Assembly: GCF_020386615.1 (NCBI RefSeq)
Contig: NZ_CP077769.1
Coordinates: 7,303,501 to 7,367,500 of the forward strand
DNA length: 64,000 nt
DNA from: Chitinophaga pendula
GTDB taxonomy: Bacteria > Bacteroidota > Bacteroidia > Chitinophagales > Chitinophagaceae
Reading direction: 5' to 3'
Shown here: piece after piece, positions 8,441 to 17,095 of the stretch
How the letters are laid out: the number at the start of each line of letters is the position of its first letter
Position numbering within the stretch: the first letter of the stretch is position 1
Made by a program: the position numbers and the translations under genes
The notes under the pieces: generated by a model
What the model was told of the DNA's origin: nothing
What the model saw: only the letters and a program-made list of their open reading frames with translations
The model's database searches: none

Positions 8441-9949
8441 ATGAAAAGATCTGCCGTATTACTGTTAGGTATCCTATCTTGTATCGCCATGAATACTGCT
8501 GCACAGCCATTTATAGGAAAAGTTTCGGGTGTCCGTTCTGAGCACCCCTTCCAGGCCCCACCGATCAAATTACCGGTATTTTCCAGTAAAGAGTTCAATG
8601 TCAAAGACTTTGGCGCCAAAGGGGATAGTGTTACCAACGATACCAAAGCCATTAACCTGGCTATTGAGAAATGTAATGCAGCCGGCGGCGGCTCTATCCG
8701 CTTTCCTGCCGGGCGTTATATTGCAGCCTCTATACACCTGAAAAGCAATGTGAGGTTCCTGCTCGACGCGAAGGCAGAGATATATGGGGCAGACAGTGGG
8801 TATGATGCGCCCGAGTCGCATGTGCCTTATGAAGAATATCAGGACTACGGCCATAGTCATTTTCATAATGCGCTGATGTGGGGAGAGGACATTGAAAACT
8901 TTGCCATCATTGGCGGGAAAGTCACCGGTGGGCCTATCATTACCGGAGATCCTAAAGGCCGTGATATCGGGGACAAGGTCATCGTAATCGTAAGAGGAAA
9001 GAATCTGCAGTTCAAAGAGGTGACCCACGATACCGGCGGTCACTTTGTATACCTGCTCAACGATTGTGAGAACATTACCCTGGACCATATTGTGATAAAA
9101 AAATCCCGTGATGCCGTTGATTTCATGGGGTGTCGCAATGTTCATGTGTTCGGCTGTAACTTCACCGGTTGTGGTGACGATACCATCGGTATAAAAAGTG
9201 ATTATGTACTGGGACGTCGTATCCTGAGTGAGAACTTTTATATATGGGATTGTTATTTCGAAAGTGGTTGTAACGGTATACAGTTTGGTTCTGAGACGGC
9301 CGGTGATTTCAGGAACATCCGTGTATGGAGTGTGCGTATTGCACTGGGCATGAAAGCAGGGCTGGGCATTACCTGCAACGACAGCGGTATCATCGAAGAT
9401 GTGCATTATAAAGATATTGTTATCACGAATGCAGCCAACCCTATTTATATCCTTATTACGGATCGTCTGCGTACCGGCGAGCCAGGTGTGAAGACCGGCA
9501 AGATCAGGAATGTGAAGATCGAAAATGTGACGATCTCCGAGCATAGGGCCGGCCCCCATCACGGCCCGGTAAGTACGGCTACCATCTCTGGCATGCCTGG
9601 CTTTACAGTGGACAATCTCACATTCGAAAATATTAAGATCACCTATGCAGGTGGCGGTACAAAAGAAGATGCAGCTGCCATCCCTCCCTATACGCACAAT
9701 TATTCTCCCAATGCGCTGAAAACACGTCCGGCGGCAGCTTGGTTAGTCCGTCATGTCAAGGATCTTACTTTCCGGAATATCCAGGTAGACTATGAGGCGC
9801 CCGACTTCAGACCTCCGCTGGTCATCTGGGATGCGCAGGGTGTTACCCTGGACGGCTTCCATTCGCCCAGGCAGGCAGGCGTACCCCTGATCAGCAAAAA
9901 AGAGGTTACCGGCCTGCAAGTGCGTAACTCGCCTGGTTATAACGATTGA
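8441..9949 (+). CDS. Secreted GH28 / polygalacturonase-like enzyme
   Basis: About 502 residues from ATG 8441. An in-frame upstream extension lacks a signal peptide, whereas MKRSAVLLLGILS...AAQ is a clean one. It begins with a pectate-lyase-superfamily N-terminus (VKDFGAKGDSVTNDTKAINLAI, here split by reading) and a GGGSIRFPAGRY turn, followed by right-handed beta-helix repeats. The acid motif is GCGDDTIGIKS near residue 244, corresponding to the GDD of GH28. The canonical NTD and GHG signatures are weaker than in the downstream paralogue, so the substrate may not be plain polygalacturonate. It probably acts in the periplasm or outside the cell on pectin-like galacturonans. The next GH28 gene follows after 23 bases. 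Confidence 0.85.
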   Translation: MKRSAVLLLGILSCIAMNTAAQPFIGKVSGVRSEHPFQAPPIKLPVFSSKEFNVKDFGAKGDSVTNDTKAINLAIEKCNAAGGGSIRFPAGRYIAASIHLKSNVRFLLDAKAEIYGADSGYDAPESHVPYEEYQDYGHSHFHNALMWGEDIENFAIIGGKVTGGPIITGDPKGRDIGDKVIVIVRGKNLQFKEVTHDTGGHFVYLLNDCENITLDHIVIKKSRDAVDFMGCRNVHVFGCNFTGCGDDTIGIKSDYVLGRRILSENFYIWDCYFESGCNGIQFGSETAGDFRNIRVWSVRIALGMKAGLGITCNDSGIIEDVHYKDIVITNAANPIYILITDRLRTGEPGVKTGKIRNVKIENVTISEHRAGPHHGPVSTATISGMPGFTVDNLTFENIKITYAGGGTKEDAAAIPPYTHNYSPNALKTRPAAAWLVRHVKDLTFRNIQVDYEAPDFRPPLVIWDAQGVTLDGFHSPRQAGVPLISKKEVTGLQVRNSPGYND

Positions 9950-9972
9950 CCACCGACAGACAATATCCACAT

Positions 9973-11535
9973 ATGAAAATGAAATGGCTCTGCTTCCTTC
10001 TCTTAGGATGTTGCTACGCTATACAGGTAGCAGCAAATGATGTGAACATAAAAGATTACGGCGCTATCGGCGACGGCGCTACGCTGAATACGATCGCTAT
10101 CCGCAATGCCATCCAGGCATGTGTGGACGGCGGTGGCGGCAAGGTGATCGTACCCGCAGGAAGATACCTGACTGGTACTATCGCACTCAAAAGTAACATT
10201 ACCCTGCAATTGGAAAAAGATGCCGTCATCCTCGGCAGCACCCACATAGAAGACTATGAAAATCTTGATCCATTTACCGATGGACTAGGCGTAGATGTAG
10301 GATGGGCACTGATCGTTGCAGTAGATCAGCAAAACATCCGTATCACCGGACAGGGTACGATCGATGGACAGGGAACGCAACTTAAGGCACAGCATATACT
10401 GACAGATACACGCCCGGAAGCAGAACGCTGGGGCCGGCGGCCTTTCCTGCTGCGTATTGTCCGTTGCGAGCATGTGGAAGTAACGGGTGTCTCTCTTCAC
10501 TTTGCGGCAGCCTGGACCTCTCACTATTTCCAATGTAAAAAGGTCCGTATTGAAAAGGTGCAGATACGCAGCTATGGTGTACCTCACAATGATGGCATCG
10601 ACATCGACGGCTGCCAGCAGGTACGTATCAGCAACTGTGATATCGATAGCGGCGACGATGCGCTTTGTTTTAAGACCACCTCCAGCACCATGGCTTGCCG
10701 GGATATTATCGTCAACGGTATGCGCCTCAAAAGCGGCCACGGAGCGATCAAAATGGGGACCGAGTCGATGGCGCCATTTGAACAGATCCGCATTTCAGAC
10801 TGCTATATCTACGACACCAATAACGGAGGTATTAAACTCCTGACTGTAGATGGCGCACACCTCCGCGATGTAGAGATCAGCGATATCACGATGGTCAATG
10901 TAAAAACGCCCATGCTGTTCCGCCTGGGGGCGCGGCTCAATGTATTCCGTAAGGGGCGTGACACACAGCAGCCCGTCGGCTCTTTCGAAAATGTGGTGGT
11001 ACGAAATGTAAAAGCCCAGGCTGCAGCTAACGCGCAATTGATGCCGCCTTCCGGTATCCTCATTACAGGTATCCCGGGGCACCGTATTAGCGGACTTACC
11101 CTGCAACACATTGAAATAGACCTGGCTGGCGGCGGAACGGCCGAACATGCCCGTCAGCAGGTACCGGAGGCCATCGATAAATACCCGGAAGTAAAGACGT
11201 TCGGTCCTTTAGTGCCGGCATATGGCATATGGGCCCGCCATGTCAAAGGGCTGCGGCTGGAAGATATTACCTTCCGCCTTGCAGCCAACGACCTGCGACC
11301 CGCATTGGTCTGCGAAGATGGTACGAATATTATCGTCCACAAGTGGCAGCTGCCTACAACACAAGGCGTAGAAGCGCTCATTCGACTCGAACAGGTAGAT
11401 ACGGCCCAGGTCTCCCATATCTCCGCTTCGGGAAAAGCAACTACGCTGGTACTGGCAGAAAATAGTGAAAAGGTTCGCATAACAAATAACAAAATGACAG
11501 GCGTAACGAATGAGCTGCTAAACAAAAAGAAATAA
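9973..11535 (+). CDS. Secreted GH28 polygalacturonase-like enzyme
   Basis: About 520 residues. The start is set at ATG 9973 because the longer frame begins at a TTG that overlaps the previous stop, while MKMKWLCFLLLGCCYAIQVAA is a signal peptide. The GH28 signatures are well preserved: NDGIDIDG near 206, SGDDALCFK near 225, SGHGAIKMG near 254. The N-terminus has the family opening VNIKDYGAIGDGATLNT. It should hydrolyse galacturonan linkages by inversion, outside the cytoplasm. It forms a two-gene transcription unit with the preceding GH28 paralogue. No SusC/SusD pair or uronate-catabolic genes are adjacent, so the pair looks like an orphan fragment of a pectin-use locus. Confidence 0.9.
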   Translation: MKMKWLCFLLLGCCYAIQVAANDVNIKDYGAIGDGATLNTIAIRNAIQACVDGGGGKVIVPAGRYLTGTIALKSNITLQLEKDAVILGSTHIEDYENLDPFTDGLGVDVGWALIVAVDQQNIRITGQGTIDGQGTQLKAQHILTDTRPEAERWGRRPFLLRIVRCEHVEVTGVSLHFAAAWTSHYFQCKKVRIEKVQIRSYGVPHNDGIDIDGCQQVRISNCDIDSGDDALCFKTTSSTMACRDIIVNGMRLKSGHGAIKMGTESMAPFEQIRISDCYIYDTNNGGIKLLTVDGAHLRDVEISDITMVNVKTPMLFRLGARLNVFRKGRDTQQPVGSFENVVVRNVKAQAAANAQLMPPSGILITGIPGHRISGLTLQHIEIDLAGGGTAEHARQQVPEAIDKYPEVKTFGPLVPAYGIWARHVKGLRLEDITFRLAANDLRPALVCEDGTNIIVHKWQLPTTQGVEALIRLEQVDTAQVSHISASGKATTLVLAENSEKVRITNNKMTGVTNELLNKKK

Positions 11536-11669
11536 AAATATTTGTCAGCAATAATTGTTTTGGTGACACTGTCTTGACAAAGCGTCGTTGTAATGGCCTT
11601 GGAGCAAAGACTTTCCCGAATGCGTAAATCAATTTCCCGATCTCGTAAATGGACTGATTGACTCACTGG

Positions 11670-11677
11670 TAGCTTTG
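11670..11677 (+). promoter_or_regulatory. Candidate Bacteroidetes -7 element
   Basis: TAGCTTTG matches the TAnnTTTG consensus and lies about 31 bases before the receptor ATG, with a purine-rich AAGGGGGT between. No good -33 TTG is found at the right distance, so this is tentative. Confidence 0.35.
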
Positions 11678-11707
11678 CATCCTATTATATTAAGGGGGTC
11701 AATACCA

Positions 11708-14167
11708 ATGAGAGTTACATTTACCATTCTATTACTGCTGATTACAGCTACACTGTTCGCACAACAAAGCACCATTAAAGGAATCATTCATGATGCAGAA
11801 GGGCAGCCAATACCATCTGCTACCATCACGATTGCCGGCCAGAAAAAGGGGGTACTCGCCGGGGGAGATGGTCAATTTGAGATTACCGGATTAGCCAATG
11901 GAGAATATGTCATACAAGCCTCTATGGTCGGTTTTGAACCAGCCCGCCAGAAAGTGCGTGTCAGCGGAACTACCACTGTTAAGTTCCTGCTGGCCAGCGC
12001 CGTGAAGGAATTACAGCATATTGAGATCACCGGTCGTAAAGAGAAAGGGTACAAAAACACCGCTTCCTTTATCGCTACCAAAACAGCGACAGCACTCAAA
12101 GATGTACCGCAAGCAGTATCCTATGTTACCAAAGAAGTAATGCAGGACCAGGGTGCTAACCGAATGGGAGATGTCGTGAAAAACATGAGCGGCGTTAACC
12201 AGTTCACCTTTTACGATGACCTGACCATTCGCGGTTTCCGTATCAATGGTGGTAATACCACACAGCTGGTTAACGGTATGCGTACCTTCTCCGGCTTCTG
12301 GAAACAACCCGCTGTAAACTACCTGGAAAGAGTAGAGGTGATCAAAGGACCTGCTTCCGCTTTATTCGGAAATGCTTCTCCGGGTGGCACTATCAACCGG
12401 GTGACCAAAAAGCCATTGGAAGAGGCTCGCCGCTCCGTAAGCGTAAGCGCAGGTAGTTTCGATACCTATCGTTTTCTTACCGATCTCACCGGTCCTGTCA
12501 ATAAAAAGAAAAACCTGCTCTACCGCCTCAACGTAGGCTATGAGAACTCCAGGTCTTTCCGTGATGTACAGTTTGACAAAAATCTTATCATCGCACCGTC
12601 TATCTCCTACCTCCCCGGTAAAAAGACCCGCATAAATCTTGATGTAGTATACAATAGCTCCGATAGCCGGCTCGATAGAGGGCAGTCTACCGACAGCATC
12701 AATATTCACGCTACACCGATATCAACCGCGTTGAATACCAAAAACGACTACCTGAAAGAAAAGACATATACCATCCTCACCTCTGTCAATCACCAGTTCA
12801 CCTCCAGGCTGGCATTGAATGTAGGATATATGCGTACCGGATACTCCCAGAGCCTCCAGGAACATCGTAGTGCCAACGCCTATGCGAAAGATGCAAAAGG
12901 AGTGGCCATACCTAACCTGGTAGAAAGACAGGTATTCATCCGGGAGACAAAACAGCACCTTGACAATATCACCGCCTACTTAACCTATGATTTCAAAACA
13001 GGTCGCGCTGCACATAAACTGCTCGGTGGCGCCGATTATATACTGAGCATACTTCCTCCGGGGTCCTTTCAGAACACCGCTAGTGGTTATCTCCTGAAAG
13101 CGGGTGGCTCAAAAGCCTACGATCCTAAAAAGGCAGCAGACTATGTATTCTACGATTACTTTGATGGGAAACAAACCATCAGTATCCCTAAACCTAACGT
13201 TCCTTCTTTCGATCTCCTGCATCCTAACAATGATGCACTCGACGTTGCTAAATATACCTTCGGCGCAGCCACTAACAGTGCTACCAAACCTGTATACAGT
13301 GCACTCTCCGGTTTTTACCTGCAGGACCAGATAAAGCTGGGTGCTTTTCAGCTGTTGGCAGGCATCCGGTATGAAACCTATCTCGATAAAACAAACTACA
13401 AAACCGATAAAGAGATGAACGTACGTCAGTATAAACTCCTCCCGAGAGTAGGGCTTGTATTTACAGCGGCCCCCAATATCAACATATACGGTACATACAC
13501 CCAAGGATACAATCCCCAGGATCCTACCGTACAATCTAATCCCCTCTCAGGCGGACCATTCAGCCCGGTTGAAAGTGATCTGATAGAAGGTGGGTTGAAG
13601 ACAGAGTGGTTAGGTGGCAGGTTGACGGCTAATCTGTCGGTATATCGTATCCGTCAGAAAAACGCTCTTTATGATCCGGGGGTGGCAGGCCAACCCGACC
13701 TCAGGATAACCGGTAATGAAGAAGCCAAAGGGGTGGAACTCGATCTCGTGGGCCAAATACAACCGAACTGGAATGTGATCGTGACCTATGCATTCAATGA
13801 CGCTAAAATACTTTCTGCCGGTAAGCTCGAGCAAGCCTTGCTGGATAGACAAAAACCCAATGCTCCCCGTCATCAGGGTAGCTTCTGGACTAAATACACA
13901 CTTCCTCAGGGCCCATTGAAAGGACTCGGCTTTGGTATCGGTGGTAACTTCGTGACAGAACGTTTTGTATCTATCAGCCAAGTACAAAAGCTGCCTGCAT
14001 ACCAGATACTCAATGCAGGTATTTACTACCGGATTAATAAAGTATCCTTCCAGGTGAACCTGAATAACCTGACCAATCAGGTATACTGGGTGGGAGGATA
14101 TGACTATCTTCGGCTATTCCCGGGTACACCCCGCAACTGGCTGGCTACTGCGACCTATACTTTTTAG
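11708..14167 (+). CDS. TonB-dependent siderophore receptor
   Basis: About 819 residues from ATG 11708, chosen over an upstream TTG because a signal peptide (TILLLLITATLFAQ) follows directly. Domains in order: a carboxypeptidase-regulatory-like beta-sandwich (about 25-110, IKGIIHDAEGQPIPSATITI); a plug (about 130-240) with ALKDVPQAVSYVTKEVM, LTIRGFRINGG and VEVIKGPASALFGNASPGG, hallmarks of FhuA/FoxA-type siderophore receptors; and a 22-strand barrel ending in the OMP signature NWLATATYTF. It imports ferric siderophores across the outer membrane with TonB/ExbBD energy. The adjacent PepSY membrane protein (21 bases downstream) is a common partner, thought to help reduce or release iron. It has no STN domain, so regulation by a cognate sigma factor is not expected. 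Confidence 0.93.
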   Translation: MRVTFTILLLLITATLFAQQSTIKGIIHDAEGQPIPSATITIAGQKKGVLAGGDGQFEITGLANGEYVIQASMVGFEPARQKVRVSGTTTVKFLLASAVKELQHIEITGRKEKGYKNTASFIATKTATALKDVPQAVSYVTKEVMQDQGANRMGDVVKNMSGVNQFTFYDDLTIRGFRINGGNTTQLVNGMRTFSGFWKQPAVNYLERVEVIKGPASALFGNASPGGTINRVTKKPLEEARRSVSVSAGSFDTYRFLTDLTGPVNKKKNLLYRLNVGYENSRSFRDVQFDKNLIIAPSISYLPGKKTRINLDVVYNSSDSRLDRGQSTDSINIHATPISTALNTKNDYLKEKTYTILTSVNHQFTSRLALNVGYMRTGYSQSLQEHRSANAYAKDAKGVAIPNLVERQVFIRETKQHLDNITAYLTYDFKTGRAAHKLLGGADYILSILPPGSFQNTASGYLLKAGGSKAYDPKKAADYVFYDYFDGKQTISIPKPNVPSFDLLHPNNDALDVAKYTFGAATNSATKPVYSALSGFYLQDQIKLGAFQLLAGIRYETYLDKTNYKTDKEMNVRQYKLLPRVGLVFTAAPNINIYGTYTQGYNPQDPTVQSNPLSGGPFSPVESDLIEGGLKTEWLGGRLTANLSVYRIRQKNALYDPGVAGQPDLRITGNEEAKGVELDLVGQIQPNWNVIVTYAFNDAKILSAGKLEQALLDRQKPNAPRHQGSFWTKYTLPQGPLKGLGFGIGGNFVTERFVSISQVQKLPAYQILNAGIYYRINKVSFQVNLNNLTNQVYWVGGYDYLRLFPGTPRNWLATATYTF

Positions 14168-14188
14168 GGATGGCCTAAAACATATCGT

Positions 14189-15331
14189 ATGGTACGACAA
14201 TTCATGGGGAAATTACACCTTTGGCTGGGCCTGACATCAGGCCTGGTCGTGTTTATAGTCGCATTGACCGGGAGCATACTGGCATTTGAAGAAGAACTGG
14301 ATCTTCTGTTCAACCGCCATCTGCTGGTAGTGGACACCATATCTCCTCATCGCAAAAGCCTGGATGAACTGCAGGGAATTGCTACCCGGCAGGTAGCTGG
14401 TGCTCCGATCCAACGCGTACAGATCTTCCATGATGCTGACCGTAGCATATTGTTTCTAACCGGCGACAAGCAGGAAGGCCGTACCGTCATCGCGCTGAAT
14501 CCATATACCGGTCAGGTACTGGGCGTTTTTGACTATGAAAAACGCTTCTTTACCATCGTGCTCAAGCTGCATCGGTACCTGCTCATGGGGGAAACGGGGA
14601 AGGTTATCACTGGGATCAATTGTCTTATATTCCTTATCATGCTTATCAGCGGCCTGGTTATCTGGTGGCCGCGCGTGAAAGCTGCTGTCAAACAACGTTT
14701 CCGCATTAAGTGGAATGGTGCTCCCAAAAGGCTGAACTGGGATATTCACGCCGTTGGAGGATTTTACGCACTCATTTTTCTGCTGGCCATCGCCTTCACG
14801 GGACTTGTATGGAGCTTTTCCTGGGTAAACAAAATGGTCTTTTTACTCGCAGACGGTAAGCCGCAGAAAAAAGAAGAATTTAAGAGCAGGAAGGTAGCAG
14901 GTGCCGTACAACAGACCGGACTGCTGGAACATGTGTTCACAAACATTACAAGACAATATCCCTTCCAGGGAGATGTACAGATCACCCTTCCAGCCAAAAA
15001 AGAAGGGGCTGTCAATGCATCTATCGAACGTCGCGATATCCGCCTTGATAATATCGTCAGCAATATGTACTTCGACCGGTATAGTGGTCAGGTATTGAAA
15101 GTGAAACCTTACGAAAGCGAATCCCGCGGCATGAAAATACGCCGTCTTTTTTACCCCGTCCACACAGGCAGCGCCTATGGATGGCCGACTAAATTACTCG
15201 CGATGCTGGTAGCATTATTTGCTGCTTCGCTACCAGTTACCGGTACTATCATCTGGCTAGGCAGAAAGAAAAAAGGAACGGGCAAAAAAAGTACCGCCGT
15301 AAAAGGGGAAAAGATAGTCATGAACGTATAG
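14189..15331 (+). CDS. PepSY-associated membrane protein (siderophore/iron uptake)
   Basis: 380 residues with four hydrophobic helices: about 15-36 (LWLGLTSGLVVFIVALTGS), 143-162, 191-211 and 340-360. Histidines close to the helices (KLHLWLG, KLHRYLL, WDIHAVGG) are typical of PepSY_TM proteins. Periplasmic parts contain PepSY-like segments. The family is commonly coupled to siderophore receptors in Bacteroidetes and Proteobacteria, and some members are ferric-siderophore reductases that use haem. The gene lies 21 bases after the TonB siderophore receptor and is presumably co-transcribed. Reductase activity is an inference from the family. Confidence 0.9.
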   Translation: MVRQFMGKLHLWLGLTSGLVVFIVALTGSILAFEEELDLLFNRHLLVVDTISPHRKSLDELQGIATRQVAGAPIQRVQIFHDADRSILFLTGDKQEGRTVIALNPYTGQVLGVFDYEKRFFTIVLKLHRYLLMGETGKVITGINCLIFLIMLISGLVIWWPRVKAAVKQRFRIKWNGAPKRLNWDIHAVGGFYALIFLLAIAFTGLVWSFSWVNKMVFLLADGKPQKKEEFKSRKVAGAVQQTGLLEHVFTNITRQYPFQGDVQITLPAKKEGAVNASIERRDIRLDNIVSNMYFDRYSGQVLKVKPYESESRGMKIRRLFYPVHTGSAYGWPTKLLAMLVALFAASLPVTGTIIWLGRKKKGTGKKSTAVKGEKIVMNV

Positions 15332-15828
15332 CCTTGTCCGCGTTATCAATGCCGTATTCCAGACGCCATAATCCCAACGAACTGCTGGGGGCACCCGGAT
15401 ACGGAATACCGATACTCCTTTGATAAAAAACAGCACTGAACCATACTAAGCGAAGGAGTGCCGCCATTTTTCAGGTGGGTCAGTGTACCTTGAAAACTGA
15501 TATTATATGCCACCTGGCAAAACAAAATGATAACCCATTCTGTAAAGAAAATTCGTACAACATTACAGTAAAGCATAAGTGAAAATCGCAACAAAATGAA
15601 AACTATTGTGCGTAGTGAGCGAGTATAACACGTGCCATTAATATGGCTATGAGCGTAAGTGAAGCAGGACTTGCCTGCCATTCAATTTATTAGAAAAAAA
15701 TGCTGTACCCTGATTGCATGGTCCGCTGGCCATGTTGACCATCTGTTAGACGAACCTTAGCCCTCGTAAACTAATGAAAAGACCCGGATGCCATTTATTT
15801 GAGAAGCCCATAACCCCAAACACTTGCA
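15332..15828. other. Intergenic region
   Basis: About 500 bases without a supported gene. A 111-codon minus-strand frame (15346-15681) has poor composition and no family character. No strong hairpin with a U-tract was seen after the PepSY gene. The promoter for the cupin gene should lie in the last 100 bases, but no exact TAnnTTTG is present. Confidence 0.5.
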
Positions 15829-16191
15829 ATGGCGCATTTACTTAACCTGCAGACCTTTGTCGATGATCGTGGTAACCTGACCGTAATAGAAAAAATACTA
15901 CCCTTCGACATTAAAAGAGTGTACTACATCTATAGCGTTGACAAATCCCTTCGGGGAGGCCATAGACACCAACGTACCGTACAAGCTGCTATCTGTATCA
16001 GCGGCAGTTGTACCATCTCCAGTCACGATGGAGAAAAAGAAGAAGACTTCATACTGGATCATCCCGAAAAATGCCTGATACTCGAAACCCGCGACTGGCA
16101 TACCATGCACACCTTCTCCGAAGATGCCGTACTCCTGGTGCTGGCATCAGAATACTTCGACAGAGAAGATTACATCTTTACAAAATACTAA
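15829..16191 (+). CDS. WxcM/FdtA-like cupin, dTDP-sugar 3,4-ketoisomerase family
   Basis: 120 residues forming a single cupin. Signatures of the family are LQTFVDDRGNLTVIE, IKRVYYIYSV, RGGHRHQRTVQAAICISG and the C-terminal LVLASEYFDREDYI. FdtA, QdtA and WxcM-type enzymes convert dTDP-4-keto-6-deoxyglucose to the 3-keto isomer, the first step to 3-amino-3,6-dideoxyhexoses in surface polysaccharides. The His-Arg-His-containing stretch RGGHRHQ carries the expected active-site residues. The normal partner, a DegT aminotransferase, directly follows but is destroyed (16198-16378), so this isomerase has probably lost its pathway or relies on a distant aminotransferase. Start is at the only sensible ATG. 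Confidence 0.85.
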   Translation: MAHLLNLQTFVDDRGNLTVIEKILPFDIKRVYYIYSVDKSLRGGHRHQRTVQAAICISGSCTISSHDGEKEEDFILDHPEKCLILETRDWHTMHTFSEDAVLLVLASEYFDREDYIFTKY

Positions 16192-16197
16192 AACGCA

Positions 16198-16378
16198 TGA
16201 TAGACTACGAAAATCTATATCAACTGAACCACTCCTTTATAGAAGAATACCAGCACTGGACCAGAAATCAACACCGCTGGCCGAAGAAATTCATGCTACC
16301 GTATTAAGCCTGCCTATTTCATACTGTCACCAGACTACAGATATAGAGCGGGTGGTCGAAGTGGTCAATCAGTTCTGA
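16198..16378 (+). pseudogene. Remnant of a DegT/DnrJ/EryC1 sugar aminotransferase
   Basis: Only the two ends of the gene survive. The start (ATG 16198) reads MIDYENLYQLNHSFIEEYQ, matching the family opening in which MI-YE-L--LN precedes F-EEY. The end, in a different frame from about 16273, reads LAEEIHATVLSLPISY and then DIERVVEVVNQF up to TGA 16376-16378, matching the universal C-terminus in which IH-T-LSLP precedes a V-E-VN-F helix. About 300 internal residues, including the PLP lysine, are missing, so a large deletion joined the ends out of frame. It follows the FdtA-like cupin by 6 bases, exactly where FdtB/QdtB would sit. Confidence rests on motif order at both ends. Confidence 0.75.
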
Positions 16379-16387
16379 TATCAAAGG

Positions 16388-17095
16388 TCATCGTACTAAG
16401 GCGGCAATGACGCCATCCCGGAAGTTCCTGCTTACCGGGATCTGGTGCTTGCCAATATGTAGTAGGTTACCGTCTATGCGGTCCACCTTGTCCAGGGCAG
16501 CAATAAATGATTTATGTATCTGTAAGAACTGCCCCGCAGGCAGCTTCTCCAGTAATGCTTTGAGTGTAGTATGGGTGATCACCTTCCGGTCTTCCATATA
16601 GATGACCATGTAATTCTCCAGCGCTTCTATATAAAGTATCCTGGAAAACAGGATCTTTTCCAGCTTGCCATCTACCTTGAGGAACAGGTAGCGAGCTGCC
16701 GGCACAACCGGTGCTGCCACTTGCCTGCGTTGAAAGTGCTCATAGGCCCTATTGACCGATTTCATAAAGCGTTCAAAAGAGATCGGTTTGAGCAGATAAT
16801 CCAGTACATTCAGCTCAAATCCCTTGATGGCATACTGCTCATAAGCCGTTGTAAAGATTACCTCAGGCGGCTCTCTTAAAGTACTTAACAGCTCAATACC
16901 AGTGAGCTGCGGCATCTGTATGTCCAGGAATAATAGATCTACTGGCTCCCGTTGCAATAACTGGCTCAGTTGCAGCCCATCTTCACACACGCCCTTTAAT
17001 TCCAGGAAGTCAACTTTCTCCACATAACCTTGTAGTCCTTTCCTCGCAAATGGTTCATCATCGGTGATAATACACGAGATCTTAGTGCTGCTCAT
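16388..17095 (-). CDS. LytTR-family response regulator
   Basis: 235 residues. The receiver domain (about 1-120) shows acidic residues in CIITDDEPFARKGL, the phospho-Asp in LLFLDIQMPQLTGIEL (about residue 57) and Lys in DYLLKPISFERF. The LytTR DNA-binding domain (about 140-235) shows ILYIEALENYMVIYMEDR and LQIHKSFIAALDKVDRIDG. It is the partner of the histidine kinase whose 3' end overlaps its start by 14 bases, so the two are translationally coupled. Targets are unknown; the closest minus-strand gene upstream of the pair encodes a small secreted protein. Confidence 0.93.
   Translation of the reverse strand: MSSTKISCIITDDEPFARKGLQGYVEKVDFLELKGVCEDGLQLSQLLQREPVDLLFLDIQMPQLTGIELLSTLREPPEVIFTTAYEQYAIKGFELNVLDYLLKPISFERFMKSVNRAYEHFQRRQVAAPVVPAARYLFLKVDGKLEKILFSRILYIEALENYMVIYMEDRKVITHTTLKALLEKLPAGQFLQIHKSFIAALDKVDRIDGNLLHIGKHQIPVSRNFRDGVIAALVR

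Noticed and set aside
15346..15681. 111-codon minus-strand frame between PepSY and cupin genes
   Set aside because: Unusual composition, no motif, no signal peptide and no conserved neighbour; most likely chance.
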